DNA of 42,918 nt. It comes from Candidatus Firestoneibacteriota bacterium. Its GTDB lineage: Bacteria > Oederibacteriota > D2-FULL-39-29. This document shows positions 31,917 to 40,248 of this stretch, in pieces. The notes below the pieces were generated by a model. The model saw only the letters and a list, made by a program, of their open reading frames with translations, did not search any database and was not told the origin of the DNA. Both the position numbers and the translations under genes were made by a program. The first letter of the stretch is position 1, and each line of letters opens with the position of its first letter. The DNA lies in assembly GCA_903928075.1 (NCBI GenBank), contig CAIYPD010000067.1, positions 1 through 42,918 of the forward strand, read 5' to 3'.

Positions 31917-34514
31917 TTGAAGAAAACCTTTAAAATACTTGGGCTTGTTGCCGGCAGCGCGGCAGCACTGGTTTTAATTCTCGCTCTTGTAATTTCTTTT
32001 CTGATTCCCTGGGATAAAGTAAAAGATAAGCTGGTGGAAAAGGCTTCGCAGGAACTAAAAAGGGAAGTAAAAATAGAAAGCCTGTCCTTTGGTTTATTTA
32101 AAGGCATAGAACTTAAAGGTTTTTCTGTGTGCAACAGCGCCGGGTTTTCCGCAGGGAATTTTATTTCCGCGGAGTCCGCAGTTTTGAAATATGATTTTTG
32201 GGCACTTTTCAGAAAACAGGTAAAACTTACTAAAATTGAACTCGTAAAACCCTACATTCTTATAGAAAAAGGGAGGAAGGAGAAATACAATTTTTCCGAC
32301 CTGCTGGAAAATAATGCAAAAATTCCCGGAACAGCTGCGGTAGTACCGGGTAAAAGTACAGAGCTGCCGCTTGAATTCTCCATTTCACAATTCGCCCTTA
32401 TTGACGGAACCGTAAAATACAGCGACAAAAGCGGCTCGACCGTTTCTGTAATCGAGGTAAATAAAATTTTTATTTCGGTCTCCGGTCTTTCCCTGGAATC
32501 TGTGAAGCCTTTTTATGTAAAAGCTTCCGCAGGTATAATCTACAACAATGTACCGCTGGACCTGGCTTTTGACGGGACTATGGAATTGAAGTATAAGGAA
32601 CAGTTGTTTAAAGCTACAAGACTCTTTTTCCGGATACCCGGGGCCGGTATAGACCTTATCGCAAATCTTGAACTCGAAAAATTCCTTGAAAATCCGAAGT
32701 TCAGGCTTGATGCGGATGTTCAGCTTAACGGCGAAAAAATGCTTAAACTTGCGGGGGCACTGGCAGCTAAAGAACAAAAGGCGCTTTTAAATCAGTTCGC
32801 CCTGACCGGGAATGCTTCTTTGAAGTTTATACTCGCAGGAAATATGGTAAAGACACCAAAAGCGTATGAACTTAAGGCCTCGGGCTCGGGATCGGCGGAT
32901 GTTACAGGAATGGGGATAAAATACAGTACTAATTTTGCCAAGCCGGCAAAACATAACTTTACGCTGGATTATAAATTGGAGATAGCCGGAGAAAAAGTCA
33001 ACCTGGACGCCGGGGTGAAGCTGAAGGATTCTCAATTTGCAGCCCGGATTGAAGTTGTTGGTTTTGAGGCGCCTTTAATTACCGCTAAATTAGACGGGGA
33101 GGCCGGTATTGCCGAGATTTATACTTTTTTGCCCGTTATGGAAGGTTTTGAGGCGTCGGGAAAAGTAAAGCTTGCCGGAAATCTAAAGGTTCCGGTTAAG
33201 AAAGATTACTTTGTAGATTACAAGGGGATTGTTATTGCTATCAAGGGGCAGATCTTTGATTTTGGAACCAAAAATAGCAGTTTTAATTATGGAATCTCAA
33301 AACTAAATGCCGTTCTGAGTTTAACAGAAAAGAGAATGGAACTTACGGACTTAACATTTTTAAGCGGTACCTCGCCTTTTAACGGGACACTTTCTGCAGC
33401 CAATTTCAATCTCGAAACTATGACCGAATGGAAAACAAAATTTACCGGCGAGGTGAAATTTTCGTTAGCCTGCCGCAAATTCCTGATAGACGAGCTAATG
33501 GACGCAATGCCCGAGAAAAAAGCGGGTGCGATTTTCGGCAAGGAAAAAACTGCCACAGGCACAACGGGCGGGAAGGTTGAGCCCAATCCCGGCTTTACCG
33601 ACGGGGAACTGGCGGAATATATAAACTATATAAATCCGGGGCTCCGCGTTGACGGCAAAGCTCTTCTTAACGAGGTTGTTTACAAAAAAGTTAAACTCTC
33701 CGAGGTTTCGTCGGCTGTTAAACTGGCGGATAGAAATGTTTTTCTGGACAGCGGGCTGACTGCTTACAACGGCACCCTTAAAAGTGTTGTAAAAATTGAC
33801 CTTAATACTAGGGGGCTCGGATATGAACTTAAAGCCGATGCCGCCGGCATTGAGTCAGGAAGTTTTATAAACGGATTGATAGACTCCTTTTTGAAACCTG
33901 ATGCAGGCGGGGAATTAAAGGATAAAATTTACGGTAGTGCCCTTGGTAGTTTGGAGCTGAAAGGTGCCGGGGCGAATAAGAAGTCGTTTAAAAAGAACCT
34001 TACGGCAAAACTCTCCTACAAGATGATTAATGGTAAGCTTAAGAATTGGAAGATCCTGGGAGATGCTCTGGCGGCTCTGAAACTGAACCGTACCGAGGAA
34101 ATTAATTTCCGGGAATTTACCGGGAAGGTCAGCGCGGCGAACCAGAAAGCGGTCATAGAGGAGTTCAGGATTATTTGTGATGATATGCGTTACTCTATTG
34201 CCGGCGAAGTGAATTATGACCGGGATCTGGAGAGCACTTTGAATTTAAAATTCTTAAATGACCTCGCACCCAATGCGGCAAAACAGATGGGAGATCTCGG
34301 CCGGTACGGCTCCGATGAAAACGGCTGGTTTCCGGTGGATTTTATCCTGACCGGCACCCTTCTTAGCCCGAACCTGCCCGCACCAATTTTAGAACGCTCA
34401 CAAAGAAACCTGGAAAATAAACTAAAAAAGAAGGCCGAAGAGGAATTGAAAAACAAAACCGAAGACCTGAAAGAAAAGGGTATGAATCTACTTAAGGGGC
34501 TTTTTGGAAAGTGA
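31917..34514 (+). CDS. AsmA-family envelope protein
   Basis: A large (about 865-residue) inner-membrane-anchored protein. One transmembrane helix (about 8-30, LGLVAGSAAALVLILALVIS) is followed by the AsmA-type N-terminal block (VKIESLSFGLFKGIELKG, then KIELVKPYILIEKG). Beta-rich segments of the AsmA/chorein-like fold fill the rest, and the C-terminus is a K/E-rich amphipathic helix. AsmA-family proteins bridge the periplasm and move lipids to the outer membrane. The TTG at 31917 is preferred because AGGGAG is at the right distance; GTG 31911 overlaps that site. It heads a PAP2-DUF5693-csaB operon. Confidence 0.85.
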   Translation: MKKTFKILGLVAGSAAALVLILALVISFLIPWDKVKDKLVEKASQELKREVKIESLSFGLFKGIELKGFSVCNSAGFSAGNFISAESAVLKYDFWALFRKQVKLTKIELVKPYILIEKGRKEKYNFSDLLENNAKIPGTAAVVPGKSTELPLEFSISQFALIDGTVKYSDKSGSTVSVIEVNKIFISVSGLSLESVKPFYVKASAGIIYNNVPLDLAFDGTMELKYKEQLFKATRLFFRIPGAGIDLIANLELEKFLENPKFRLDADVQLNGEKMLKLAGALAAKEQKALLNQFALTGNASLKFILAGNMVKTPKAYELKASGSGSADVTGMGIKYSTNFAKPAKHNFTLDYKLEIAGEKVNLDAGVKLKDSQFAARIEVVGFEAPLITAKLDGEAGIAEIYTFLPVMEGFEASGKVKLAGNLKVPVKKDYFVDYKGIVIAIKGQIFDFGTKNSSFNYGISKLNAVLSLTEKRMELTDLTFLSGTSPFNGTLSAANFNLETMTEWKTKFTGEVKFSLACRKFLIDELMDAMPEKKAGAIFGKEKTATGTTGGKVEPNPGFTDGELAEYINYINPGLRVDGKALLNEVVYKKVKLSEVSSAVKLADRNVFLDSGLTAYNGTLKSVVKIDLNTRGLGYELKADAAGIESGSFINGLIDSFLKPDAGGELKDKIYGSALGSLELKGAGANKKSFKKNLTAKLSYKMINGKLKNWKILGDALAALKLNRTEEINFREFTGKVSAANQKAVIEEFRIICDDMRYSIAGEVNYDRDLESTLNLKFLNDLAPNAAKQMGDLGRYGSDENGWFPVDFILTGTLLSPNLPAPILERSQRNLENKLKKKAEEELKNKTEDLKEKGMNLLKGLFGK

Positions 34515-34521
34515 GAAAATA

Positions 34522-35133
34522 ATGGAAGAGTTAATAAAAAATATTCTGGGATGGGATATACGCGCCTTTTATTTTTTGAATAAAAGTCTGATGAACCCGG
34601 TTTTTGATGTTATTATGCCGGTAATTACCAATGAAGCCATCATCCTCGTGCCGGTAATCTTAGTCGCTTTATATTTTCTAATTAAAGGCAGCAAACGGAC
34701 CCGGATAGCTATTATCTGTATGATAGTGGCTGTTTTGCTAGCGGACGCCGTTGCCTACCGGCTGATTAAACCATATTTCGGAAGGCTTAGACCCTGCGAT
34801 GTTCTTCCGGGGGTGCACATTCTGGCTCAAGCCGGTAAATACTCGTTTCCTTCCAATCATGCCGCCAATATGATGGCGCTTTCCGTGATTACCCTTTTCT
34901 TTTACCGCAGGTACGGGTGGTTGATTTTCAGCATCGCTTTAATTGTCGGCTATTCCCGCATTTATGTCGGAGTGCATTATCCGCTGGATGTGCTTTCTGG
35001 TTTTGTCCTGGGCGGGGTTACGGCTTTACTTGTGCTCCTGGTCTATAATGGTATCGAATTGCAAAAAAGTTCAAAAAAAGAAGCGCCGGAAAACGAAAGT
35101 AAAAAACAAAAAAAGAAAAAGGGGGCTCTTTGA
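34522..35133 (+). CDS. PAP2-family membrane phosphatase
   Basis: A 203-residue lipid phosphatase with about five membrane helices. All three catalytic motifs are present: KPYFGRLRP (Lys83 to Arg90), PSNH (110-113, with N in place of G) and SRIYVGVHYPLD (145-156, His152, Asp156). BcrC-type members recycle undecaprenyl pyrophosphate to the monophosphate lipid carrier. A K-rich tail (about 180-203) follows. It lies eight bases after the AsmA gene and four before the next. A role in undecaprenyl recycling for the envelope polymer is inferred. Confidence 0.88.
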   Translation: MEELIKNILGWDIRAFYFLNKSLMNPVFDVIMPVITNEAIILVPVILVALYFLIKGSKRTRIAIICMIVAVLLADAVAYRLIKPYFGRLRPCDVLPGVHILAQAGKYSFPSNHAANMMALSVITLFFYRRYGWLIFSIALIVGYSRIYVGVHYPLDVLSGFVLGGVTALLVLLVYNGIELQKSSKKEAPENESKKQKKKKGAL

Positions 35134-35137
35134 CCCG

Positions 35138-36454
35138 ATGAAGAGTTTCAGGTTTGTTTTATTCCTGCTAGTTTCCGCTTTACTTCTGCTTCTATGCGTT
35201 TCTTTTGTTCAACTAAAAAAAAGGTATGCTCTGGAAAAGTACAAAGTTACCTGCCTTGCAGTCAGTCTTAAAGATTACAAAGAGGGAGGCACAGCAGTTT
35301 ATTATGTTCTGACTTTTGAAGAGGCGCTTGCTCTTGAAAACCAAAAAATAGCAGGGATACCACTGGTCGAAATAAAAAAAGGCGAGGATGTCAGGAAAAT
35401 AAAAAATAAAAAAGCCGTGCTTTTTTTTAAGAACAATGTAATCGGTGAGCCGGCGGTGGTGCGCGAGGAGAATTTTCGCGTAGCCTCTATGGAATTTGAA
35501 AAGCCCTCAGGCTTTGAACTAATCCCGGTGGACCGAATCCTGACCCTGCATTCCATTTTGGACAAGGACCTTCAAAATTATAATGAAGAGGAGACCATTA
35601 AAAGATATGTTCGGGCGGTGCTGGAAAGAAAAATAAACATTCTTTATCTTAAGAATCCCGCATATCTGGAAAAACTTGCAATGGCCCTTCCCAAGCGCGG
35701 GATGATATTAGCGGTTGAAGGGAATAATCCGTATCAACTAAAAGGTATAGGTTTCATAAAAAATGTAGCGGTTAAAAAATCTATGGCTTTTATTTTAGCT
35801 CTGTTTCTGCCTCTTTTTGGTTTTTTTTCGGCGCTAAGACTTAAGAATGTTTCGGCCCAGTTTGCGCTTATTAGTGCTTTTTCTCTGGCCGCCGCGTTTA
35901 TAATCGCCGCACTTTTATCGGAAACTGTTTTCATGCTGAAAATTGAGCAGTTCGCGGGAGTTAAGGCGGCCTTGCTTTTACCTCCGCTTGCGGTGTTTTT
36001 CATTCTGGCCCGGGATAATAAAAAACTTTTTACGGGCAAAGTGTTTATTTTACTCTCGGCCGCGGGACTTTCACTTCTGGTTCTTCTGGTGGTGGCAAGA
36101 AGCGGTAATTATTCCCTGCCGCTTTTTCCTTATGAAAAAGAATTAAGAGACTGGTTTGAGAAGGTCTTCTATGCCCGGCCGCGGTTCAAAGAATATTTGG
36201 TGGGTCATCCGGCTTTACTTCTTGGCCTTTATATTTATAACCGCGCGCGCTCTGTGGCTAATAGACAAGCGGAGCTGGTACCGGCCGTATTTTTACTGGC
36301 ACTCGGGATGCTGGGCCAAACTTCGTTGATCAATACTTTTTGCCACGCCCACTCTGATCTGGGCTTGTCCTTGCTCCGGACGGTTTTTGGACTTTTTATA
36401 GGAATTTTACTGGGAGGAATGCTTATATTATGCAGGAAAATCGCAAAAAAGTAG
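35138..36454 (+). CDS. DUF5693-like polytopic membrane protein
   Basis: This 438-residue protein has an N-terminal membrane helix (about 4-22), a soluble extracytoplasmic domain (about 25-215) and a C-terminal set of eight or so hydrophobic segments. The end, TSLINTFCHAHSDLGLSLLR, matches what I recall of the DUF5693 family, whose gene often lies next to csaB in Firmicutes. The function is unknown; transport or processing of the pyruvylated polymer is a guess from the neighbour. ATG 35138 begins four bases after the PAP2 stop. Its end overlaps csaB by 25 bases. Confidence 0.75.
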   Translation: MKSFRFVLFLLVSALLLLLCVSFVQLKKRYALEKYKVTCLAVSLKDYKEGGTAVYYVLTFEEALALENQKIAGIPLVEIKKGEDVRKIKNKKAVLFFKNNVIGEPAVVREENFRVASMEFEKPSGFELIPVDRILTLHSILDKDLQNYNEEETIKRYVRAVLERKINILYLKNPAYLEKLAMALPKRGMILAVEGNNPYQLKGIGFIKNVAVKKSMAFILALFLPLFGFFSALRLKNVSAQFALISAFSLAAAFIIAALLSETVFMLKIEQFAGVKAALLLPPLAVFFILARDNKKLFTGKVFILLSAAGLSLLVLLVVARSGNYSLPLFPYEKELRDWFEKVFYARPRFKEYLVGHPALLLGLYIYNRARSVANRQAELVPAVFLLALGMLGQTSLINTFCHAHSDLGLSLLRTVFGLFIGILLGGMLILCRKIAKK

Positions 36455-37434
36455 TCATCTTCGGGTATTTTGGTTTTAAAAACAGGGGTGATGAGCTGAT
36501 ACTCTTATCTCTGGTGGCCAACCTGAAAGAACACGCTGAACTAACGGTGCTTTCCAAGAGGCCGAAAGAAACTGCTGAGGAACTTGGGGTTGCGGCCAAA
36601 AACCGCTGGAATCCTTTTGCGGTTCTTCTCTCTATATTAAATTCTGATATTTTGCTCGGGGGCGGCGGCGGTTTATTCCAGAATAAAACCAGCACCCGGA
36701 GCCTTTATTATTATCTGTCACTGGTTGTAATGGCAAAAATATTTATGAAAAGGGTGGTCCTTTTTTCGCAGGGGATAGGACCGGTTACCGGAAAATGGCC
36801 GCTATATTTTACGCGGTTGGTTTTAAATCTTGCAGATGTCCTTACCGTCCGCGACCCGGGCTCTTACGAAGAACTAAAAAAAATCGGGTTAAATAAAAAG
36901 ACGGTAATCTCTGCGGACGCAGTTTTTGGCCTGGATTTTTCGCCTTACATTAAAGAGAAGAAAACGGGGGCCCGGGTGGGGGTAACGCTCCGGCGCTTTA
37001 AAAATTACGGCTCGTATGTGGACGGCATCCGGGAGATTGAGGAACAGTTGAAAGACAGAGAAAATTTAAATTTTATTTTTTATCCTTTTCATCTTCCGGA
37101 AGATAATGTTATCGGAGGCGAGATACGGATAAAATCCCGGCTTACGGACCTGCTTGAAGAGTTTTCAAATCTTGACCTGGTTGTGGGCGCCAGATATCAC
37201 AGCCTGCTCCTGGCTTACGCTCTTAATAAACCTTTTATAGGGATAAATGTTGACACAAAAATAAAGTATTTCTGTGAAAGCAGCGGTATGCCTTGCCTGG
37301 AACTGAATGAAAATACATTCAAAAACAATCTGAAAAGTAGTATAATCAATCTGATAGATAAAAAACCGGAGTTTGACCCAAAGGAAGCCGGACGCAAGGT
37401 AAAGGAATCTTTTTCCCTCATTTTTGAGGATTGA
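36430..37434 (+). CDS. csaB: Polysaccharide pyruvyl transferase
   Basis: CsaB adds a pyruvate ketal from phosphoenolpyruvate to wall-linked polysaccharide, creating the ligand for SLH domains. The protein (334 residues) starts VVIFGYFGFKNRGDELILL, contains DILLGGGGGLFQNKTSTRS (about 74-92), FSQGIGPVTG, VLTVRDPGSYEELKKIG, and late VVGARYHSLLLAYALNKPFI, all hallmarks of the family. GGAGGA precedes the ATG. It sits after the DUF5693 gene, its usual neighbour. Its stop lies at the edge of a MITE-like inverted-repeat element. No SLH-domain protein gene is in the window. Confidence 0.92.
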   Translation: MQENRKKVVIFGYFGFKNRGDELILLSLVANLKEHAELTVLSKRPKETAEELGVAAKNRWNPFAVLLSILNSDILLGGGGGLFQNKTSTRSLYYYLSLVVMAKIFMKRVVLFSQGIGPVTGKWPLYFTRLVLNLADVLTVRDPGSYEELKKIGLNKKTVISADAVFGLDFSPYIKEKKTGARVGVTLRRFKNYGSYVDGIREIEEQLKDRENLNFIFYPFHLPEDNVIGGEIRIKSRLTDLLEEFSNLDLVVGARYHSLLLAYALNKPFIGINVDTKIKYFCESSGMPCLELNENTFKNNLKSSIINLIDKKPEFDPKEAGRKVKESFSLIFED

Positions 37435-37564
37435 CAGGCTGCTAAAAAACTAAAATAATGGACATTAAGTAGTCTGTTCCCCCGTCATTTGATCACAAAT
37501 GGCGGGTAAAATTATCAGAATTGCAGCTGAAAAAGTCTTAAAAAGAGTTTTTCAGCAACTGCCA
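37432..37564. mobile_element. Possible MITE-like element with imperfect terminal inverted repeats
   Basis: The left end reads TGACAGGCTGCTAAAAAACT (37432-37451) and the right end, on the other strand, TGGCAGTTGCTGAAAAACT (37564-37546), a match in most positions. Inside is a strong hairpin with an 11-bp stem (CCCGTCATTTG, 4-base loop, CAAATGGCGGG; 37481-37506) and a 9-bp stem near the right end (37526-37556). No transposase or target duplication is visible. The csaB stop codon TGA is the first three bases of the left end. Confidence 0.5.
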
Positions 37565-37587
37565 AAAATTAATTTAAAAGGAAAGCG

Positions 37588-38196
37588 ATGCTCTTAAAAG
37601 CTCTTCTGGCTCTGACTCTGGCGTTGACTGCGGCGCCTGCCGCGGAATACATAGATAGCCTGACAGGAAAGAATGAAACGGGTGTTTTTGCCGGGTGGGA
37701 AACCCTTTCCGGGAACTGGAAACAGACCGAGAGTTTTCTTGCGGGGAGTTCAAGCGGCGGTGATGGGTTGCTTCTATATAAGAAGAAAGTATTTACGGAC
37801 TTTATACTGGAATGCAAAGTAAGAGTGGAGAGCCGGGAAGGCAGTCTGGTTTTTCGCGCCGTTGACAGGCAGAATCTCTATATTCTCGTTTTTAATCCCA
37901 AGGTAAATCCGGAGGATCAGGGAAGTATTCTTCTTATACGCCGGGTCAAGGGACGGGAAACCTATTTTGCAGGCAGTGAGCAATACATACGATTGAAAGA
38001 GTGGGTGACGCTCAAAGTTGCCTGTGAAGGGAAAAAAATTGAGATTTATGTTAACGGTAATTTGACCGTTTCCGTTGAAGACCCCAATTTTGAGTCCGGT
38101 TTCGTGGGCCTCCGTGTTTTCGGGGATTTTTTTTATGGTTGTAACGCCGGCTTTAAGGATTTTTTGGTCAAAGCCGCAGAGGAAAAGAAAAAATAA
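37588..38196 (+). CDS. Secreted DUF1080/LamG-like beta-sandwich protein
   Basis: A 202-residue protein with signal peptide (1-19, LLKALLALTLALTAAPAAE). The mature part resembles the concanavalin-A-like fold of DUF1080 proteins: GTWETLSGNWK-like start (AGWETLSGNWKQTE), FTDFILECKVRVESREGSLVF, and KKIEIYVNGNLTVSVEDPNF then GFVGLRVFG. Such domains bind or act on carbohydrate. No catalytic residue can be named. AAAAGGAAAG precedes the ATG. It is followed after one base by a small membrane protein gene, suggesting a unit. Confidence 0.75.
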   Translation: MLLKALLALTLALTAAPAAEYIDSLTGKNETGVFAGWETLSGNWKQTESFLAGSSSGGDGLLLYKKKVFTDFILECKVRVESREGSLVFRAVDRQNLYILVFNPKVNPEDQGSILLIRRVKGRETYFAGSEQYIRLKEWVTLKVACEGKKIEIYVNGNLTVSVEDPNFESGFVGLRVFGDFFYGCNAGFKDFLVKAAEEKKK

Positions 38197-38197
38197 T

Positions 38198-38503
38198 ATG
38201 CGTAGTTTTGTGAGTTTTGGCGGAGGCGGCTCGGGTTCTTTTATCGGAAAGCTTATGCTGGTCGTTCTTGTTTTACTGGGTCTGGTTATTTTGTTTTTCT
38301 TCTTTTTTGCTTTACTGGCAGTTTTAGTCATAAGCCTACCTGTGGGTCTGGTCGTATATGTTCTTAAAAGAGTTTTTTTCCCGAGGCAGAAACAGCAGGA
38401 AGAACCGAAGATGCAAGCGCCGGAAAAAACGAGGGATACCGAAATAATAGATGTGACGGATTTTGAAACAGTTGAAGAAGACAAAAGAAAACTTAAAGCT
38501 TAG
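38198..38503 (+). CDS. Small single-helix membrane protein, glycine-rich start
   Basis: An unrecognised 101-residue protein. FGGGGSGSFIGK opens it, then a very hydrophobic segment (about 19-50: LMLVVLVLLGLVILFFFFFA and beyond) and an acidic and lysine-rich tail with two TEIIDVTDFETVE-type stretches. It begins one base after the previous stop and is followed after 7 bases by the next gene. Probably a membrane-anchored scaffold or regulator; no function is claimed. Confidence 0.6.
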   Translation: MRSFVSFGGGGSGSFIGKLMLVVLVLLGLVILFFFFFALLAVLVISLPVGLVVYVLKRVFFPRQKQQEEPKMQAPEKTRDTEIIDVTDFETVEEDKRKLKA

Positions 38504-38510
38504 GAGACTT

Positions 38511-39401
38511 ATGCGAAAAGCAATTATATGCGCCCTGCTTGTTTTCACCGCAGTAAACGGTTTTGCTCAGGATATGGCGGATAAACTTACCGCCAGCGAG
38601 GAACTGGAAAACATTAATTATAAAAACAACCTGTTAGACTCTTTTTCGGTAACCGGCACGGGGATAGTAACGGCCAAACCTGACAATGTGTTTGTTCAGC
38701 TTTCTATCAGTTCGATACCGGGCACCAATATGGCGTCTTTAGGCCGGGACCTGGATCAAAAGTTGGATTTTCTCATTCGCAGTCTCTGCCGGGATTTTAA
38801 ACTAAAAAAGGAGAATTTTAAAGTAAGCGTCTCCGGGATACAGATGCAGGAGTCCACTTCAAAAATAAAAACTGCCTCGTCTAAATATGATGATGAGGGC
38901 AAATTGATACCTGAAAAGAGCTACACAAGTTCAATGAAAAAAACTATCGTAATAAATGACCTGGGCGCAAAAACTCCCCAGGATTTGCTTGCTCTCATTG
39001 ATGCCGGGGTAAAATACGGCGCCGTGGCTATTGCCGCCAATGCCGCCGGGGAGGAAACAGCCACAAGCAGTATAACCGAAATAGGTTCGAACAAAGCCAA
39101 AATGGCCCTGACCAAAGGCGGGTCGGCGGCGAAAATTACCCCTGACATAAAAGATGCTGCTAACCAGCTTATAAATTACCATTTCAACGAGGAGACTCTC
39201 AAAAAACTTATGAAGCAGGCAAAGGACAATGCCCTTAAAGAGATAAGAGAGAAATTCAGCAGGCTTAAGGAAAAGATGAAACTAAATGAGGCTGATTTTG
39301 ATTTTAATTTGAAAGAGGATTATAACGCTGCCAGCACCGAAGACGGGGAGATTTCTATTAAGGCCGATATTTCGTTGAATTACGCCCGGCCGAAAAAATA
39401 G
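38511..39401 (+). CDS. SIMPL/DUF541-domain periplasmic protein
   Basis: A 296-residue exported protein: signal peptide (1-20, AIICALLVFTAVNGFAQ), then the SIMPL (DUF541) fold with SFSVTGTGIVTAKPDNVFVQ, typical of the family start, and the usual second half (KTIVINDLGAKTPQDLLALI, MKQAKDNALKEIREK). Members are often envelope stress-related, with unclear biochemistry. AGGAG is eight bases upstream. It is part of the run from 37588. Confidence 0.8.
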   Translation: MRKAIICALLVFTAVNGFAQDMADKLTASEELENINYKNNLLDSFSVTGTGIVTAKPDNVFVQLSISSIPGTNMASLGRDLDQKLDFLIRSLCRDFKLKKENFKVSVSGIQMQESTSKIKTASSKYDDEGKLIPEKSYTSSMKKTIVINDLGAKTPQDLLALIDAGVKYGAVAIAANAAGEETATSSITEIGSNKAKMALTKGGSAAKITPDIKDAANQLINYHFNEETLKKLMKQAKDNALKEIREKFSRLKEKMKLNEADFDFNLKEDYNAASTEDGEISIKADISLNYARPKK

Positions 39402-39424
39402 GCCGGGAGTTAGGAGCAAAAGTT

Positions 39425-40090
39425 ATGAAGAAAAAGCAGATAGATGATTTTACGATGGAGGATAACTGGCGGATTTTCCGTATCATGGCGGAGTTCGTCG
39501 AAGGTTTTGAGGAAATGGCAAAAGTTACCCCGGCTGTTTCTATCTTCGGGGCCGCCCGGGAAAAACCCGGCGAAAAATATTACAAGATAGCGTCAGAAAT
39601 AGGCGCAAAACTGGTTAGGAAGGGATTCTCTGTAATAACAGGGGGTGGGCCGGGTATGATGGAGGCGGGAAACAAAGGTGCTTTTGAATCCGGCGGTAAA
39701 TCCATAGGGCTTAATATAGAACTGCCGCATGAACAAAAACCTAATCCGTACCTGACCAAAACCATGAACTTTAGATATTTTTTTGCCAGAAAAGTTATGT
39801 TTGTTAAATACGCTACGGCTTTTATAATAATGCCGGGCGGTTTTGGAACCATAGACGAACTTTTTGAGTCCATCACTCTGATTCAGACAAAAAAAATAAA
39901 CGAGTTTCCGGTTATATTGGTCGGGACCGAATACTGGCAGGGGCTTTTGGACTGGCTTAAGAAAGAGATGCTGGGCAGAGGCTATATTGATGCCTCCGAC
40001 CTGGATCTTTTTCTTACCGCGGATACGGCGGATGAAGCTGTGGCACATGTAGTCAAATACTGCAAGGTAGGGATACACTGTAAGAAATAA
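39425..40090 (+). CDS. LOG-family protein (lysine decarboxylase-like Rossmann fold)
   Basis: A 221-residue cytoplasmic protein of the LOG family. VSIFGAAREKPGEKYYKIAS, GGGPGMMEAGNKGAF and MPGGFGTIDELFE are the defining motifs, the last two being the nucleotide-binding and active-site loops. LOG proteins release cytokinin-like bases from nucleotides or hydrolyse purine nucleotides; in bacteria the role is often pyrimidine/purine 5'-nucleotide N-glycosidase. TAGGAGC precedes the ATG. No terminator is obvious after it. Confidence 0.9.
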   Translation: MKKKQIDDFTMEDNWRIFRIMAEFVEGFEEMAKVTPAVSIFGAAREKPGEKYYKIASEIGAKLVRKGFSVITGGGPGMMEAGNKGAFESGGKSIGLNIELPHEQKPNPYLTKTMNFRYFFARKVMFVKYATAFIIMPGGFGTIDELFESITLIQTKKINEFPVILVGTEYWQGLLDWLKKEMLGRGYIDASDLDLFLTADTADEAVAHVVKYCKVGIHCKK

Positions 40091-40248
40091 TTGTGGATGA
40101 CTGATTACAAATAAACGAATATTTGGAAAAACTACTAATTATAATCTGATTGCGAGAGTAAATTTGTCCTGTCTAAATATTGTATAGCTTTCCAGGTAGA
40201 AAAATATTAAATGGTTTTTATTTCGATGGCTGCCGGATAGGGTGTTTA
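40091..40248 (+). promoter_or_regulatory. Upstream region of DUF2723-TPR gene
   Basis: A perfect TATAAT at 40140-40145 is a -10 candidate, but no -35 lies at the right spacing. If used, the leader would be near 100 bases. AGGG at 40239-40242 would be the ribosome site for the GTG at 40249. No dispersed repeats are visible here. Confidence 0.35.

Noticed and set aside
37526-37556. GCTGAAAAA/TTTTTCAGC hairpin as a csaB terminator
   Set aside because: No T-run follows the stem on the plus strand; it fits better as the end of the inverted-repeat element.
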